Assembly (NCBI RefSeq): GCF_945957465.1
Contig: NZ_CAMFLC010000037.1
Location: 1 to 33,652, forward strand
Direction of reading: 5' to 3'
Length of the DNA: 33,652 nucleotides
From: an uncultured Leifsonia sp.
Lineage (GTDB): Bacteria; Actinomycetota; Actinomycetes; Actinomycetales; Microbacteriaceae
Positions 24,185 to 30,627 of this stretch are shown here, piece by piece; position 1 is the stretch's first letter; each line of letters opens with the position of its first letter. The position numbers were made by a program, and so were the translations under genes. The notes below the pieces were generated by a model. It did no database searches and was not told the origin of the DNA. It saw only the letters and a program-made list of their open reading frames with translations.

Positions 24185-24397
24185 ATGGACGAAAAGCGTG
24201 ACGAGCAGGATGCGGTCACCGGCCACGACCCGACGAACGGACTGGCGGGCGACCTCGAAGGAGACGACGGCGGCGCCGAAGTGCCCACCGCGCACCAGAA
24301 TGTGATCCAGGACGTGATCGCCGACCTCGACCCGGACCGACCGGTGGACGAGGACGACGACTCGGCCACGTCGTACAGCGAGGAGGGCAAGCCGTGA
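24185..24397 (+). CDS. Small acidic disordered protein
   Basis: A 70-residue, very acidic protein beginning MDEKRDEQDAVTGHD, with one likely helix in the middle (HQNVIQDVIADL) and an acidic end (VDEDDDSATSYSEEGKP). No membrane segment and no recognised domain. The start is the ATG at 24185; an upstream GTG at 24149 lies within the hairpin and is unlikely. Its stop overlaps the GTG of the next gene in GTGA, so the pair is coupled. Function unknown. Confidence 0.65.
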   Translation: MDEKRDEQDAVTGHDPTNGLAGDLEGDDGGAEVPTAHQNVIQDVIADLDPDRPVDEDDDSATSYSEEGKP

Positions 24398-24741
24398 GCG
24401 ACACGAGAGGACTCCCGAACACGGACGCGCAGGGTGTGCCCGTCGAGGACGATCCCGAGCGCTTCGAGCGGGGAAGCGGCCAGACCGACGCCGGCTCGGA
24501 GCACGACGCCCAGGCGTCCGAACCCGCTGAGACCGAGCAAGGCCAGGGCGCCGACGGCGGGGGCCGGACGACCCCCGAGGGAGCCGAGGACGTGACGGAC
24601 GCCCAGACGCAGAACGCCCAGACGCAGAACGCCCCGGCCGGCGACGCCGGCGGCGCGGAGCCGCCCCCCGCCGACTTCGACCCGGCCCAGCAGCCGTCGA
24701 ATCCCGACATGGTCAAGAACGTCGAGCCGCCGGACGAGTGA
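24394..24741 (+). CDS. Low-complexity acidic protein
   Basis: A 115-residue protein rich in Asp, Glu, Gln, Gly and Pro, with a duplicated QTQNA unit near residues 71-80 and an end DMVKNVEPPDE. It is predicted to be unfolded. GTG start, overlapping the previous stop by four bases. Short acidic proteins of this sort are common and poorly studied in Microbacteriaceae; I cannot assign a role. A strong hairpin at 24767-24801 closes the unit. Confidence 0.6.
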   Translation: MSDTRGLPNTDAQGVPVEDDPERFERGSGQTDAGSEHDAQASEPAETEQGQGADGGGRTTPEGAEDVTDAQTQNAQTQNAPAGDAGGAEPPPADFDPAQQPSNPDMVKNVEPPDE

Positions 24742-24766
24742 GTCCGAGCCGCTCACCGAAGTGACT

Positions 24767-24801
24767 GCGGCCCCGCCCACGTCATCCCTGGGCGGGGCCG
24801 C
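24767..24801. terminator. Strong terminator hairpin between convergent genes
   Basis: GCGGCCCCGCCC (24767-24778) and GGGCGGGGCCGC (24790-24801) form a perfect 12-bp stem with an 11-base loop. It lies between the converging genes at 24741 and 24840 and can serve both. Confidence 0.8.
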
Positions 24802-24839
24802 TCCGCGTCCACGTCCGGTCGGCCGCCCGGTGGAGGCGC

Positions 24840-25040
24840 TCAGCGCGTGCCGGCGTTACGACCGCCGTACAGCCACACCGCGCCGACGGCCAGCCCGATC
24901 GCGAGCATGCCGATCCCGACGCCGAGGATGGGGGCGTCCCCGGTGCGCGGCACGATGAGGCCGACGACGAACAACACCGCCCCCAGGTTGAGCAGCACCG
25001 CGGCCACCCAGCCGAGCGTCCTGCGCAGCGCTGCGTTCAT
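24840..25040 (-). CDS. Small two-span membrane protein
   Basis: A 66-residue protein with two membrane segments, LGWVAAVLLNLGAVLFVVGLIV (about 9-30) and ILGVGIGMLAIGLAVGAVWLY (about 38-58), joined by PRTGDAP and ending in a basic tail. No known family can be named. The start at 25040 is supported by TACGAT 7 bases upstream with no Shine-Dalgarno motif. Confidence 0.65.
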   Translation of the reverse strand: MNAALRRTLGWVAAVLLNLGAVLFVVGLIVPRTGDAPILGVGIGMLAIGLAVGAVWLYGGRNAGTR

Positions 25041-25047
25041 CCCCGGT

Positions 25048-25053
25048 ATCGTA
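25048..25053 (-). promoter_or_regulatory. -10 box TACGAT of the two-span membrane-protein gene, leaderless arrangement
   Basis: On the minus strand TACGAT is followed by 7 bases and the ATG at 25040. Confidence 0.4.
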
Positions 25054-25091
25054 GCCCGCCGCCCTGCGCACGACGTGTGCGCGCGCGGGGA

Positions 25092-25394
25092 TCAGGCGTC
25101 GCCCTGGTTGCCGGTGGCGGCGGGCTGCTCGTCGTCGAGGGCTTCGTTGATGAGCGACGCGACCAGAGACTTCCAGTCCGACCCCTCGTGCAGGGTTTCG
25201 GAGTAGCCCAGCGGGATGGCGCCGAACACCGGTTCGTGCTCCTCGCCTTCGACCGACACGCGCACGAGCCTGCCCAGCTGCGCGTGCGAACCGTCCAGGA
25301 CGACCCACTCGCCCGGCGCCTTCTTCTCGACGTGGAAGATCCGTTCGCGGTAGGGGAAGCGGACGCTCGACATCTCGAGTTCGCTGGCGGACAT
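25092..25394 (-). CDS. Conserved hypothetical small protein
   Basis: A 100-residue soluble protein (MSASELEMSSVRFPYRERIF and so on) with alternating beta-type segments (EWVVLDGSHAQLGRLVRVSV, HEPVFGAIPLGYSE) and a C-terminal helix (DWKSLVASLINEALDDE). No domain is recognised. Of three starts, the ATG at 25394 is preferred because GGAAGG lies 6 bases before it; that motif abuts the ATG at 25400, and a GTG at 25424 adds little. Single gene, divergent from the cupin gene. Confidence 0.7.
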   Translation of the reverse strand: MSASELEMSSVRFPYRERIFHVEKKAPGEWVVLDGSHAQLGRLVRVSVEGEEHEPVFGAIPLGYSETLHEGSDWKSLVASLINEALDDEQPAATGNQGDA

Positions 25395-25471
25395 GGCCAT
25401 CCTTCCGTCGGTTGATGCTCTCACCGTGCATCAAACGCCTCGCGACCGGTGCTTGGCAAGATGCCGCGGCC

Positions 25472-25477
25472 TAGGCT
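25472..25477 (+). promoter_or_regulatory. -10 box TAGGCT of the cupin gene, leaderless arrangement
   Basis: TAGGCT ends 6 bases before the ATG at 25484, exactly as for csrA. Confidence 0.5.
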
Positions 25478-25483
25478 GATTCC

Positions 25484-25855
25484 ATGAGCGGTACCGTCCA
25501 CAACCTCGATGAAGCGTTCGCCCTCGTTCCGGAGGCCTGGCAGCCGCACCGGTTGACCAGCGTCAACGACTACGACGTCAAGGTGGCCCGGTTGAACGGC
25601 GAGTTCGTCTGGCACGCGCATCCCGACACCGATGAGCTGTTCCTCGTGGTGTCCGGCCGGCTGACCATCGGGCTTCGCGACGGCGACGTGGAACTCGGCC
25701 CGCACGACGTGTTCGTCGTGCCTCGAGGCGTGGAGCACTGCCCGCGAGCCGACGAGGACGCGCTCGTGGTCCTGTTCGAGCCGAAGGGAACCGTCAACAC
25801 CGGCGACCGCCCGGGCGACCGCACGAGCGAGCTGCGCGAGCTTCCCGAAGGCTGA
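25484..25855 (+). CDS. Cupin-domain protein
   Basis: A 123-residue single cupin (cupin_2). The first motif, VWHAHPDTDELFLVVSGRL, supplies metal ligands H44, H46 and E51; the second, FVVPRGVEHCPRADED, supplies a further His. These small barrels bind a metal and act as isomerases, dioxygenases or sensors; the substrate here is unknown. The tail after residue 100 is polar. Single gene with a leaderless -10 box. Confidence 0.88.
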   Translation: MSGTVHNLDEAFALVPEAWQPHRLTSVNDYDVKVARLNGEFVWHAHPDTDELFLVVSGRLTIGLRDGDVELGPHDVFVVPRGVEHCPRADEDALVVLFEPKGTVNTGDRPGDRTSELRELPEG

Positions 25856-25882
25856 CCTGACGCGGGCCGCGACCGCTGTTCG

Positions 25883-26533
25883 TCAGAGCAGGTCGTCGAG
25901 CGCCGCCAGCAGCCCCGCGGGGCCGTCGTAGACGCTCCGCGCTCCGGCATCGAGGAGCTCGCCCGCGCCGACCCCGCCGCACAGCACACCGAGCGAGCGG
26001 ATGCCCGCGCGGGCCGCGGCGGCCATGTCCCACACCGAGTCGCCCACCATCAGCGCATCGGACGCCGTCGCGTCCGCGCGACGCAGGGCGACCTCCAGGA
26101 TGCCGGGGTCGGGCTTGGCCTCGTCGACGTCGTCGGCCGAGGTCACGGCATGGATGGCGTCGTCCGCGTCGATCGCCTCCCGTAGCAGCACGAGCTCGTC
26201 CTCCGGCGCGGAGGTGGCGAGCACCACCCGGATGCCGCGCGCGTCGATCGCCCGCAGGAGGCCGGCCGCGCCCTCGAAGGCGCGGAGCCGGTGCGTCGAT
26301 GCGCGGTAGTGCTCGCTGTGGAGGGACTTCGCGCGCTCGGTCCAGGCGTCGTCGTGCTCGCCGGCCACATCCCGCAGCAGCCGGGCCGAGTCCTGCCCGA
26401 TCGCCCGGTGGATCCGCCAGGCATCCACGGTCACGCCGAGGTCGGCGAACGCGCGCTTCCAGGCGTCGACGTGCAGATAGTTCGAGTCGACGAGGGTTCC
26501 GTCGACGTCGAAGAGTACGGTTCGGACGGTCAT
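25883..26533 (-). CDS. HAD-superfamily phosphatase (beta-phosphoglucomutase/Gph-like)
   Basis: A 216-residue HAD hydrolase. Motif I is FDVDGTLVDS with nucleophile D9 and D11; the helical cap covers about 15-80; motif II is VVLATSA near 105; K of DEAKPDPGI is motif III; and VGDSVWDMAAAARAGI holds the motif IV aspartates. Such enzymes dephosphorylate small sugar phosphates such as phosphoglycolate. Start at the ATG 26533 behind AGGGGG; an ATG five codons upstream lacks a site at the right distance. It converges with the cupin gene. Confidence 0.88.
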   Translation of the reverse strand: MTVRTVLFDVDGTLVDSNYLHVDAWKRAFADLGVTVDAWRIHRAIGQDSARLLRDVAGEHDDAWTERAKSLHSEHYRASTHRLRAFEGAAGLLRAIDARGIRVVLATSAPEDELVLLREAIDADDAIHAVTSADDVDEAKPDPGILEVALRRADATASDALMVGDSVWDMAAAARAGIRSLGVLCGGVGAGELLDAGARSVYDGPAGLLAALDDLL

Positions 26534-26628
26534 GCCCCCTGTGTACACCCGTATCCCCGAAGCGGCCCGCGTGGGTCGAACCCCGGGCCGTTCGCGTGCA
26601 TCCAGCGGATCGCGCGGCGCACGGTGTC

Positions 26629-26700
26629 GGCCGACCGGGGGCGCCTGAAGAGGTGGCGGCCGTCATCGCGTTCCTGGCCTCGCCTGCCGCGCCGTCCGCC
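26629..26700 (+). pseudogene. Remnant of an SDR C-terminal region
   Basis: On the plus strand one frame reads GRPGAPEEVAAVIAFLASPA, the standard segment of short-chain dehydrogenases just before the VTG-containing C-terminus. The sequence upstream in the same frame has no SDR character, the expected downstream part is missing, and no start codon or promoter is apparent. It is probably a decayed fragment left from a deletion in the 183-base gap between two minus-strand genes. Confidence 0.55.
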
Positions 26701-26716
26701 GATCAGCGCCGCGCAA

Positions 26717-27412
26717 TCAGCCGATCAGCGACACCGCGCGGGCGATCACGAGCGCGAGGAGAACGAACCCCGCGAACGACTCCAGCGCCATCAGCAGCTT
26801 GGCCCGGTGGGTCAACGGCATGGTGTCCGTCGGGCTGAACGCCATCGAGTTCGACAGTGAGAAGTAGAAGTAGTCGATGTAGTTCGGCACCCAGTCCGCC
26901 CTCTGGCTGGAACCCCGCGCGACCTCGTCCACGTCGTCCTGGTCCTCGTCCTGCGGGAACCGGAAGTCGGCCGGTGGGATGTCCGTGCGCTTGAGGGTGA
27001 TCCGCGCGACCGGGCCGCCGCGGTCCATCGTCCAGTAGACGAGCCCGAAGGCGATGACGTTGGTGATCCAGACCTGCAGGGAGGCCAGGAGCAGCTCCGA
27101 GCCGTTGCCGTGCTTGTTCAGCAGCCGCACGATCGTCTCGACGAACGCGATCTGATTGGCGGCGAGGATCAGCACCGCGACGGCGATCTCGGCGCGGCGC
27201 GACCACTTCGACTCGCGGGTGAGGCGGTGCGGGTTGTAGATGACGAGTGAAACCAGCATCAGCACGCAGACCCCGACGACAGCCAAGCGCGCGAACGGAG
27301 GCACGACGCTCGGAAGGAGGGCGTACGCCAGCAGCGCGACCATGGTGCCGATCGTGGCGGGCCAGCGGTGCTCAGGGGCGACGCGTCGTGGGCGGCCGGC
27401 TTCGTCGTTCAC
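26717..27412 (-). CDS. DUF1345-family membrane protein (pore-like)
   Basis: A 231-residue protein with about five membrane segments, the first two being TMVALLAYALLPSVVPPFA and AVVGVCVLMLVSLVIYN. The conserved block YIDYFYFSLSNSMAFSPTDTMPLT precedes the last segment (LLMALESFAGFVLLALVIA) and looks like a pore loop of ion channels. Between lies an acidic cytoplasmic loop (QDEDQDDVDEVARG). The function is unproven in this family. Start GTG at 27412 with TACTGT 7 bases upstream (27420-27425). The motif CCGATCAGCG occurs on both sides of its stop. Confidence 0.85.
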   Translation of the reverse strand: MNDEAGRPRRVAPEHRWPATIGTMVALLAYALLPSVVPPFARLAVVGVCVLMLVSLVIYNPHRLTRESKWSRRAEIAVAVLILAANQIAFVETIVRLLNKHGNGSELLLASLQVWITNVIAFGLVYWTMDRGGPVARITLKRTDIPPADFRFPQDEDQDDVDEVARGSSQRADWVPNYIDYFYFSLSNSMAFSPTDTMPLTHRAKLLMALESFAGFVLLALVIARAVSLIG

Positions 27413-27419
27413 CCCGTGG

Positions 27420-27425
27420 ACAGTA
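27420..27425 (-). promoter_or_regulatory. -10 box TACTGT of the DUF1345 gene, leaderless arrangement
   Basis: On the minus strand TACTGT is followed by 7 bases and the GTG at 27412. Confidence 0.35.
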
Positions 27426-27448
27426 CGCCGAGCGCGCCCTGCGGGGAA

Positions 27449-27697
27449 TCAGTTGAAGATCGCCCACTCCGAACGGCTCAGTTTCGCCCGCTGTCCGTTG
27501 ATGACCAGGTACCAGCTGTCTTCGTCGCGATGGAGGTATTCGGCCAGCATGGTCGTGTAGCGCCATTCGCCGTTGACCTGAGACCAGCGGATCAGAGAGA
27601 TGAGCTGGCCTTGACGCAGGTAGGGTACCGCGACGAAATCGTCGCGGTGCGGATGCTCGGGACCCCTGAGCTGGCCCCCCGCCTTCGGAGTGCTCAT
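27449..27697 (-). CDS. Conserved hypothetical small protein
   Basis: An 82-residue soluble protein with many Trp and Tyr residues (LISLIRWSQVNGEWRYTTML, EDSWYLVINGQRAKLSRSEW), suggesting a small beta-rich fold. No family function is recognised. The ATG at 27697 is preceded on its strand by TAAAGT at 5 bases (27703-27708) rather than by a ribosome site. Single gene between two other minus-strand genes, 36 bases upstream of the DUF1345 gene. Confidence 0.7.
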   Translation of the reverse strand: MSTPKAGGQLRGPEHPHRDDFVAVPYLRQGQLISLIRWSQVNGEWRYTTMLAEYLHRDEDSWYLVINGQRAKLSRSEWAIFN

Positions 27698-27768
27698 GCG
27701 TCACTTTAACCCCACGGACCACCCTTTGGGAACAGTTTCTGCTCAGGAGATATGCAATAGATCGTGTG

Positions 27769-28299
27769 TCAATCGGCCGCCGTCGGTGTGCTCAGTCCGC
27801 GTGTCCAGACGGTGAGGGGCCGGCCGTCGACGTAGGTGCCCGAGCGGAACCTCCGGAAGCCGCAGCGCGTGGCGACCGCCTCGCTCGCGGCATTGCCGTC
27901 GAGGGTGCTCAGCCAGACGACCGTCTCGCCCTGGCCGGCGAGCCATCCGGTCAGAGCGGTCACCGCGGCGGTGATGAGGCCGCGTCCGCGGCCCTCCGGC
28001 CGCAGCGCGTAGAAGACTTCGAATCCGTCGTCCGACTTCCCGAAGCCGACCGTGCCGAGGGCGTCGCCCTGCTCGTCGACGACGTAGCGGATGCCGTGGC
28101 CGGCGTCGGCGGCCCGCACGTTGCGTTGGGCGCGGAGGCGGGCGCCGTCCTCGTCGAGGTCGGCCGGGTACATCGTCCATGGCGGCACATCGTCGACGCG
28201 CGTGAGCTGCAGCTCGATCGCCCAGTCGTCCTCTTCGAGGCGCCTCAAGACGACGCCGGGGTGGGCGCGGAGGTCGAGGCGGAGCGGGAAGGAGTCCAT
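27769..28299 (-). CDS. GNAT-family acetyltransferase
   Basis: A 176-residue GNAT protein transferring acetyl from acetyl-CoA to an amine. The CoA-binding motif A region reads FEVFYALRPEGRGRGLITAAVTAL (residues about 92-115) with the R/Q-x-x-G-x-G/A pattern in RPEGRGRG, and motif B is STLDGNAASEAVATRCGFRRF near the C-terminus. The arrangement resembles the RimJ/RimL group, but the acceptor is unknown. No Shine-Dalgarno motif; TAGCCT at 6 bases marks a leaderless start. Confidence 0.88.
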   Translation of the reverse strand: MDSFPLRLDLRAHPGVVLRRLEEDDWAIELQLTRVDDVPPWTMYPADLDEDGARLRAQRNVRAADAGHGIRYVVDEQGDALGTVGFGKSDDGFEVFYALRPEGRGRGLITAAVTALTGWLAGQGETVVWLSTLDGNAASEAVATRCGFRRFRSGTYVDGRPLTVWTRGLSTPTAAD

Positions 28300-28305
28300 G
28301 GCAGG

Positions 28306-28311
28306 AGGCTA
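28306..28311 (-). promoter_or_regulatory. -10 box TAGCCT of the GNAT gene, leaderless arrangement
   Basis: On the minus strand TAGCCT is followed by 6 bases and the ATG at 28299. Confidence 0.5.
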
Positions 28312-28352
28312 CGCCCGGGCCGCGGCGGACGGCCGCCGCGGCCCGGCGCGCA

Positions 28353-29372
28353 TCAGTGCGTCGCGCTGAGCGCCGGGACGGCGGCCACGGCGCGCGTGCG
28401 CGCGGACTCGTAGGCGCCGAGGATGATCCCGAGCACTTCGATGCCCTCCTTCTGCGTGTGCAGCGGACGGGTGCCGTCGAGGATGCTGCGCGCGAAGTGG
28501 TTCAGCTCCTCGCCGAACTGGTGCACGGGCTCCAGCTCGATCACCGTCGCATCCGCGTCGCCGCGCTTCGTGACGGTCAGGGTGGTGCCGTCGCTGCTGA
28601 GGCTCCCGAGCTCGCCGACCGCGGAGAACTTCTCGGTGCCCGGTGCGGCCTCGTACGCCCAGCTCGTGACCACGGTGCCGATGACGCCGTTGTCGAACCG
28701 CACGAGCACGGTGGCCGAGTCCTCGCCCTCCATGAAGGCCAGACGGTGGGTGGCGAGCATCGCCGTGACCTCGACGGGGGCGCCGCCCGCGAGGTGCAGG
28801 AGCAGGTAGGTCGGGTGGTAGCCGGTGTCGATCAGCTCGCCGCCGCCCGACGTCGCGGCGTGCGCGCGCCAGCCCATGCTCGACGGGTCGAAGTCGTTGA
28901 AGAACGAGTCCGTCGTGCGCACCTCGTAGACGCGCCCGATGGTCCCGCCCTCGATGAGCTCCTTCGCTCGTGCCACCGCCGGCAGGAACAGCTGGTTGTG
29001 CGCGCACATCAGCGTGACACCGGCCTCCTCCACGGCGGCGGAGACCTCGGCGGCCTCCTCCGGCGTCAGGCAGAGCGGCTTCTCGCACAGGATGTGCTTG
29101 CCCGCCCGGGCGGCCGCGACGATGGCGTCCTTGTGGAGGTGGTGCGGCAGGCAGATGTCGACAGCGTCGATGTCGGCCTCGGCGAGCATGGTGAGGTAAT
29201 CGGCGTAGACGGCGGCGCCGGCCGCCTCGGCGCGCTTCTCGGCGCTCTCGCGCACGGGGTCGGCGACGGCGGCGAACGTGATCGTGTCGGGGTTGCGCAG
29301 GTAGCCCTCGACGTGGGCGCCGGCGATACCGCCGGCTCCGATCAGGCCGATGCGGACAGTGTTTTCAGACAT
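28353..29372 (-). CDS. Gfo/Idh/MocA-family oxidoreductase (first)
   Basis: A 339-residue NAD(P)-dependent dehydrogenase of the glucose-fructose oxidoreductase/inositol dehydrogenase family, likely acting on a sugar or cyclitol. The Rossmann motif is IGLIGAGGIAGAHVEGY; ICLPHHLHKD and the catalytic EKP in ILCEKPLCLT near residue 97 follow; and GGGELIDTGYHPTYLLLHLAGG has the DxxxH-type catalytic Asp and His. Start ATG 29372 behind GGAGA; a longer frame upstream is shadow sequence. Probably co-transcribed after the second dehydrogenase, with palindrome copy C in the 121-base gap. Confidence 0.92.
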   Translation of the reverse strand: MSENTVRIGLIGAGGIAGAHVEGYLRNPDTITFAAVADPVRESAEKRAEAAGAAVYADYLTMLAEADIDAVDICLPHHLHKDAIVAAARAGKHILCEKPLCLTPEEAAEVSAAVEEAGVTLMCAHNQLFLPAVARAKELIEGGTIGRVYEVRTTDSFFNDFDPSSMGWRAHAATSGGGELIDTGYHPTYLLLHLAGGAPVEVTAMLATHRLAFMEGEDSATVLVRFDNGVIGTVVTSWAYEAAPGTEKFSAVGELGSLSSDGTTLTVTKRGDADATVIELEPVHQFGEELNHFARSILDGTRPLHTQKEGIEVLGIILGAYESARTRAVAAVPALSATH

Positions 29373-29396
29373 GAAGTCTCCAAGAGTCGAGTGTGC

Positions 29397-29458
29397 CGAA
29401 GGGCACGTTGTTGTCGTGTGAAAGGACGCGAAGTGACAACGACGTGCCCTTCGCGGGG
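29397..29458. repeat. Dispersed palindrome, copy C (intergenic)
   Basis: Arms 29398-29415 and 29435-29452 (GAAGGGCACGTTGTTGTC and its near complement) match at 17 of 18 positions; the middle is less symmetrical than in copies A and B. The frame used by copies A and B is open here on both strands (KGTLLSCERTRSDNDVPF on plus). It sits between the two dehydrogenase genes. Confidence 0.85.
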
Positions 29459-29460
29459 AG

Positions 29461-29505
29461 GGATCAGCGGGGATTGGATCAGCGGGGAATGGGTCAGCGG
29501 GACGC
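29461..29505. repeat. Three tandem 15-base repeats at a gene end
   Basis: GGATCAGCGGGGATT, GGATCAGCGGGGAAT and a diverged GGGTCAGCGGGACGC follow each other directly. The stop codon of the second dehydrogenase lies in the third unit, and the first touches palindrome copy C. Confidence 0.8.
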
Positions 29506-30498
29506 GGTGACGGCGGGGACGGCAGGGGCCACGGCGGCGTGAGCCGTGGCCGAGGCGTTCGCCGCCACGACGGTGCGGGTGAGCGCGAGTGCGTGGTCGA
29601 GATTGGCGTCGGCCCTGCTGCCGTCGTGGATGCGGCGCACCCATTCGTCGAAGGCACCGGGCTCGTCGTCCGGCAGCGGCAGCTCATGCCACCCGTCGCC
29701 CTCGTCGACCAGGAGGCCGCCGCCGGCCGCGCCGTAGGTCAGCGCGCCCTTCGTGCCGCGCAGCTCGATCGTGAAATCACCGGGACCCTGCACGAGGCTG
29801 GCCTCGAAGACGCCGATCCGCCCGCCGTCGAACTCCGCCGTGACCACTGCGTTGTCCTCGACCTCCCGGCCGGTGACGCTGCCGTAGGTCGCGGTGATCC
29901 GCGTCGGCTCGGAGCGATGGAAGAGCCGCGTCAGGTAGGCGGGGTGGCAGCCGAGGTCGGTGAGCGCCCCGCCGATGGCCTCGGCGGGGTTGCCGAACCG
30001 GTCGGGCAGCCAGCCGGCGACCCATCCGTCGTGGGCGAGCCGCACCCGGCTGTACGCGAGTTCGCCGAGGGTGCCCTCGTCGAGCACCTTCTCGATCGCG
30101 AGCGTGTACCCGTGGTAGAGCCGCGGCAGCGAGACCACGAGCGACACTCCTGCGGCGTCGGCGGCCGCGACGAGCTCGTCGGCCTCTTCGACGGTGGGCG
30201 CGAGCACCTTCTCGGTGAACACGTGTTTGCCCGCCGCGACGGCGCGCCCGATGACGTCGCGGTGCTGATCGGTGGAGGTGGTGATGGTGACGGCGTCGAG
30301 CCCGTCGCGGGCCAGCAGCTCGTCGAGGTCGGCGACGAACTCGACGCCGAACTGCTCGGCGGCGGCGCGTCCGCGCTCGGGATCGTCGTCCCAGACGGCG
30401 ACGAGGGTGGTTCCGGGATGGTTCTGGGCGGCGCGGGCGTAATCGCCCGCGTGCACGTGCCAGAAACCGATCGCAGCGACAGCGAGTGGATGGGACAT
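29494..30498 (-). CDS. Gfo/Idh/MocA-family oxidoreductase (second)
   Basis: A 334-residue member of the same family. The N-terminal VAAIGFWHVHAGDYARAA has W-H-V-H in place of the Gly-rich GAGG loop, a form seen in several family branches; TITTSTDQHRDV is the second Rossmann part. The usual EKP is EKV (VFTEKVLAPT), keeping the lysine but not the proline. GGALTDLGCHPAYLTRLFH carries the catalytic Asp and His. The C-terminal tail is an Ala/Val-rich run. Start ATG at 30498 with AAGGAGG about 12 bases upstream. Substrate unknown; likely a sugar derivative, shared with the downstream dehydrogenase. Confidence 0.9.
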   Translation of the reverse strand: MSHPLAVAAIGFWHVHAGDYARAAQNHPGTTLVAVWDDDPERGRAAAEQFGVEFVADLDELLARDGLDAVTITTSTDQHRDVIGRAVAAGKHVFTEKVLAPTVEEADELVAAADAAGVSLVVSLPRLYHGYTLAIEKVLDEGTLGELAYSRVRLAHDGWVAGWLPDRFGNPAEAIGGALTDLGCHPAYLTRLFHRSEPTRITATYGSVTGREVEDNAVVTAEFDGGRIGVFEASLVQGPGDFTIELRGTKGALTYGAAGGGLLVDEGDGWHELPLPDDEPGAFDEWVRRIHDGSRADANLDHALALTRTVVAANASATAHAAVAPAVPAVTASR

Positions 30499-30585
30499 GA
30501 CCTGTGAAGGCCTCCTTGCCTGGTATTCGATGCGCGCGAACAGACCAAGCCTAACCACTTCGCGCCGTGCACCGAAGACCTTTTG

Positions 30586-30600
30586 CTGTATTGCCAACAG
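30586..30600. promoter_or_regulatory. Possible operator CTGTATTGCCAACAG
   Basis: Outer halves CTGT and ACAG are symmetrical and CTGTATT repeats the first half of the GntR-type sites at 8223 and 15227. It overlaps TTGCCA (30591-30596), a possible -35 element 19 bases before TACCGT. The spacing differs from the other sites, so shared binding is doubtful. Confidence 0.25.
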
Positions 30601-30615
30601 AAGTTCGCAAGGGTG

Positions 30616-30621
30616 TACCGT
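30616..30621 (+). promoter_or_regulatory. -10 box TACCGT of the alpha/beta-hydrolase gene, leaderless arrangement
   Basis: TACCGT ends 6 bases before the GTG at 30628 and supports that start over a TTG at 30583. Confidence 0.45.
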
Positions 30622-30627
30622 CTGGCT

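Noticed and set aside
22147-24780. An 877-residue open frame opposite the GH3 gene
   Set aside because: No domain and shadow composition; the GH3 gene on the plus strand has full family motifs.
27751-27772. TTGACA on the minus strand as promoter of the 27697 gene
   Set aside because: It lies about 58 bases from the TAAAGT box and overlaps the end of the GNAT gene; spacing to TATCTC is only 14.
30583-30627. TTG start for the alpha/beta hydrolase
   Set aside because: The extra residues do not fit the family and would put the TACCGT -10 box inside the gene.
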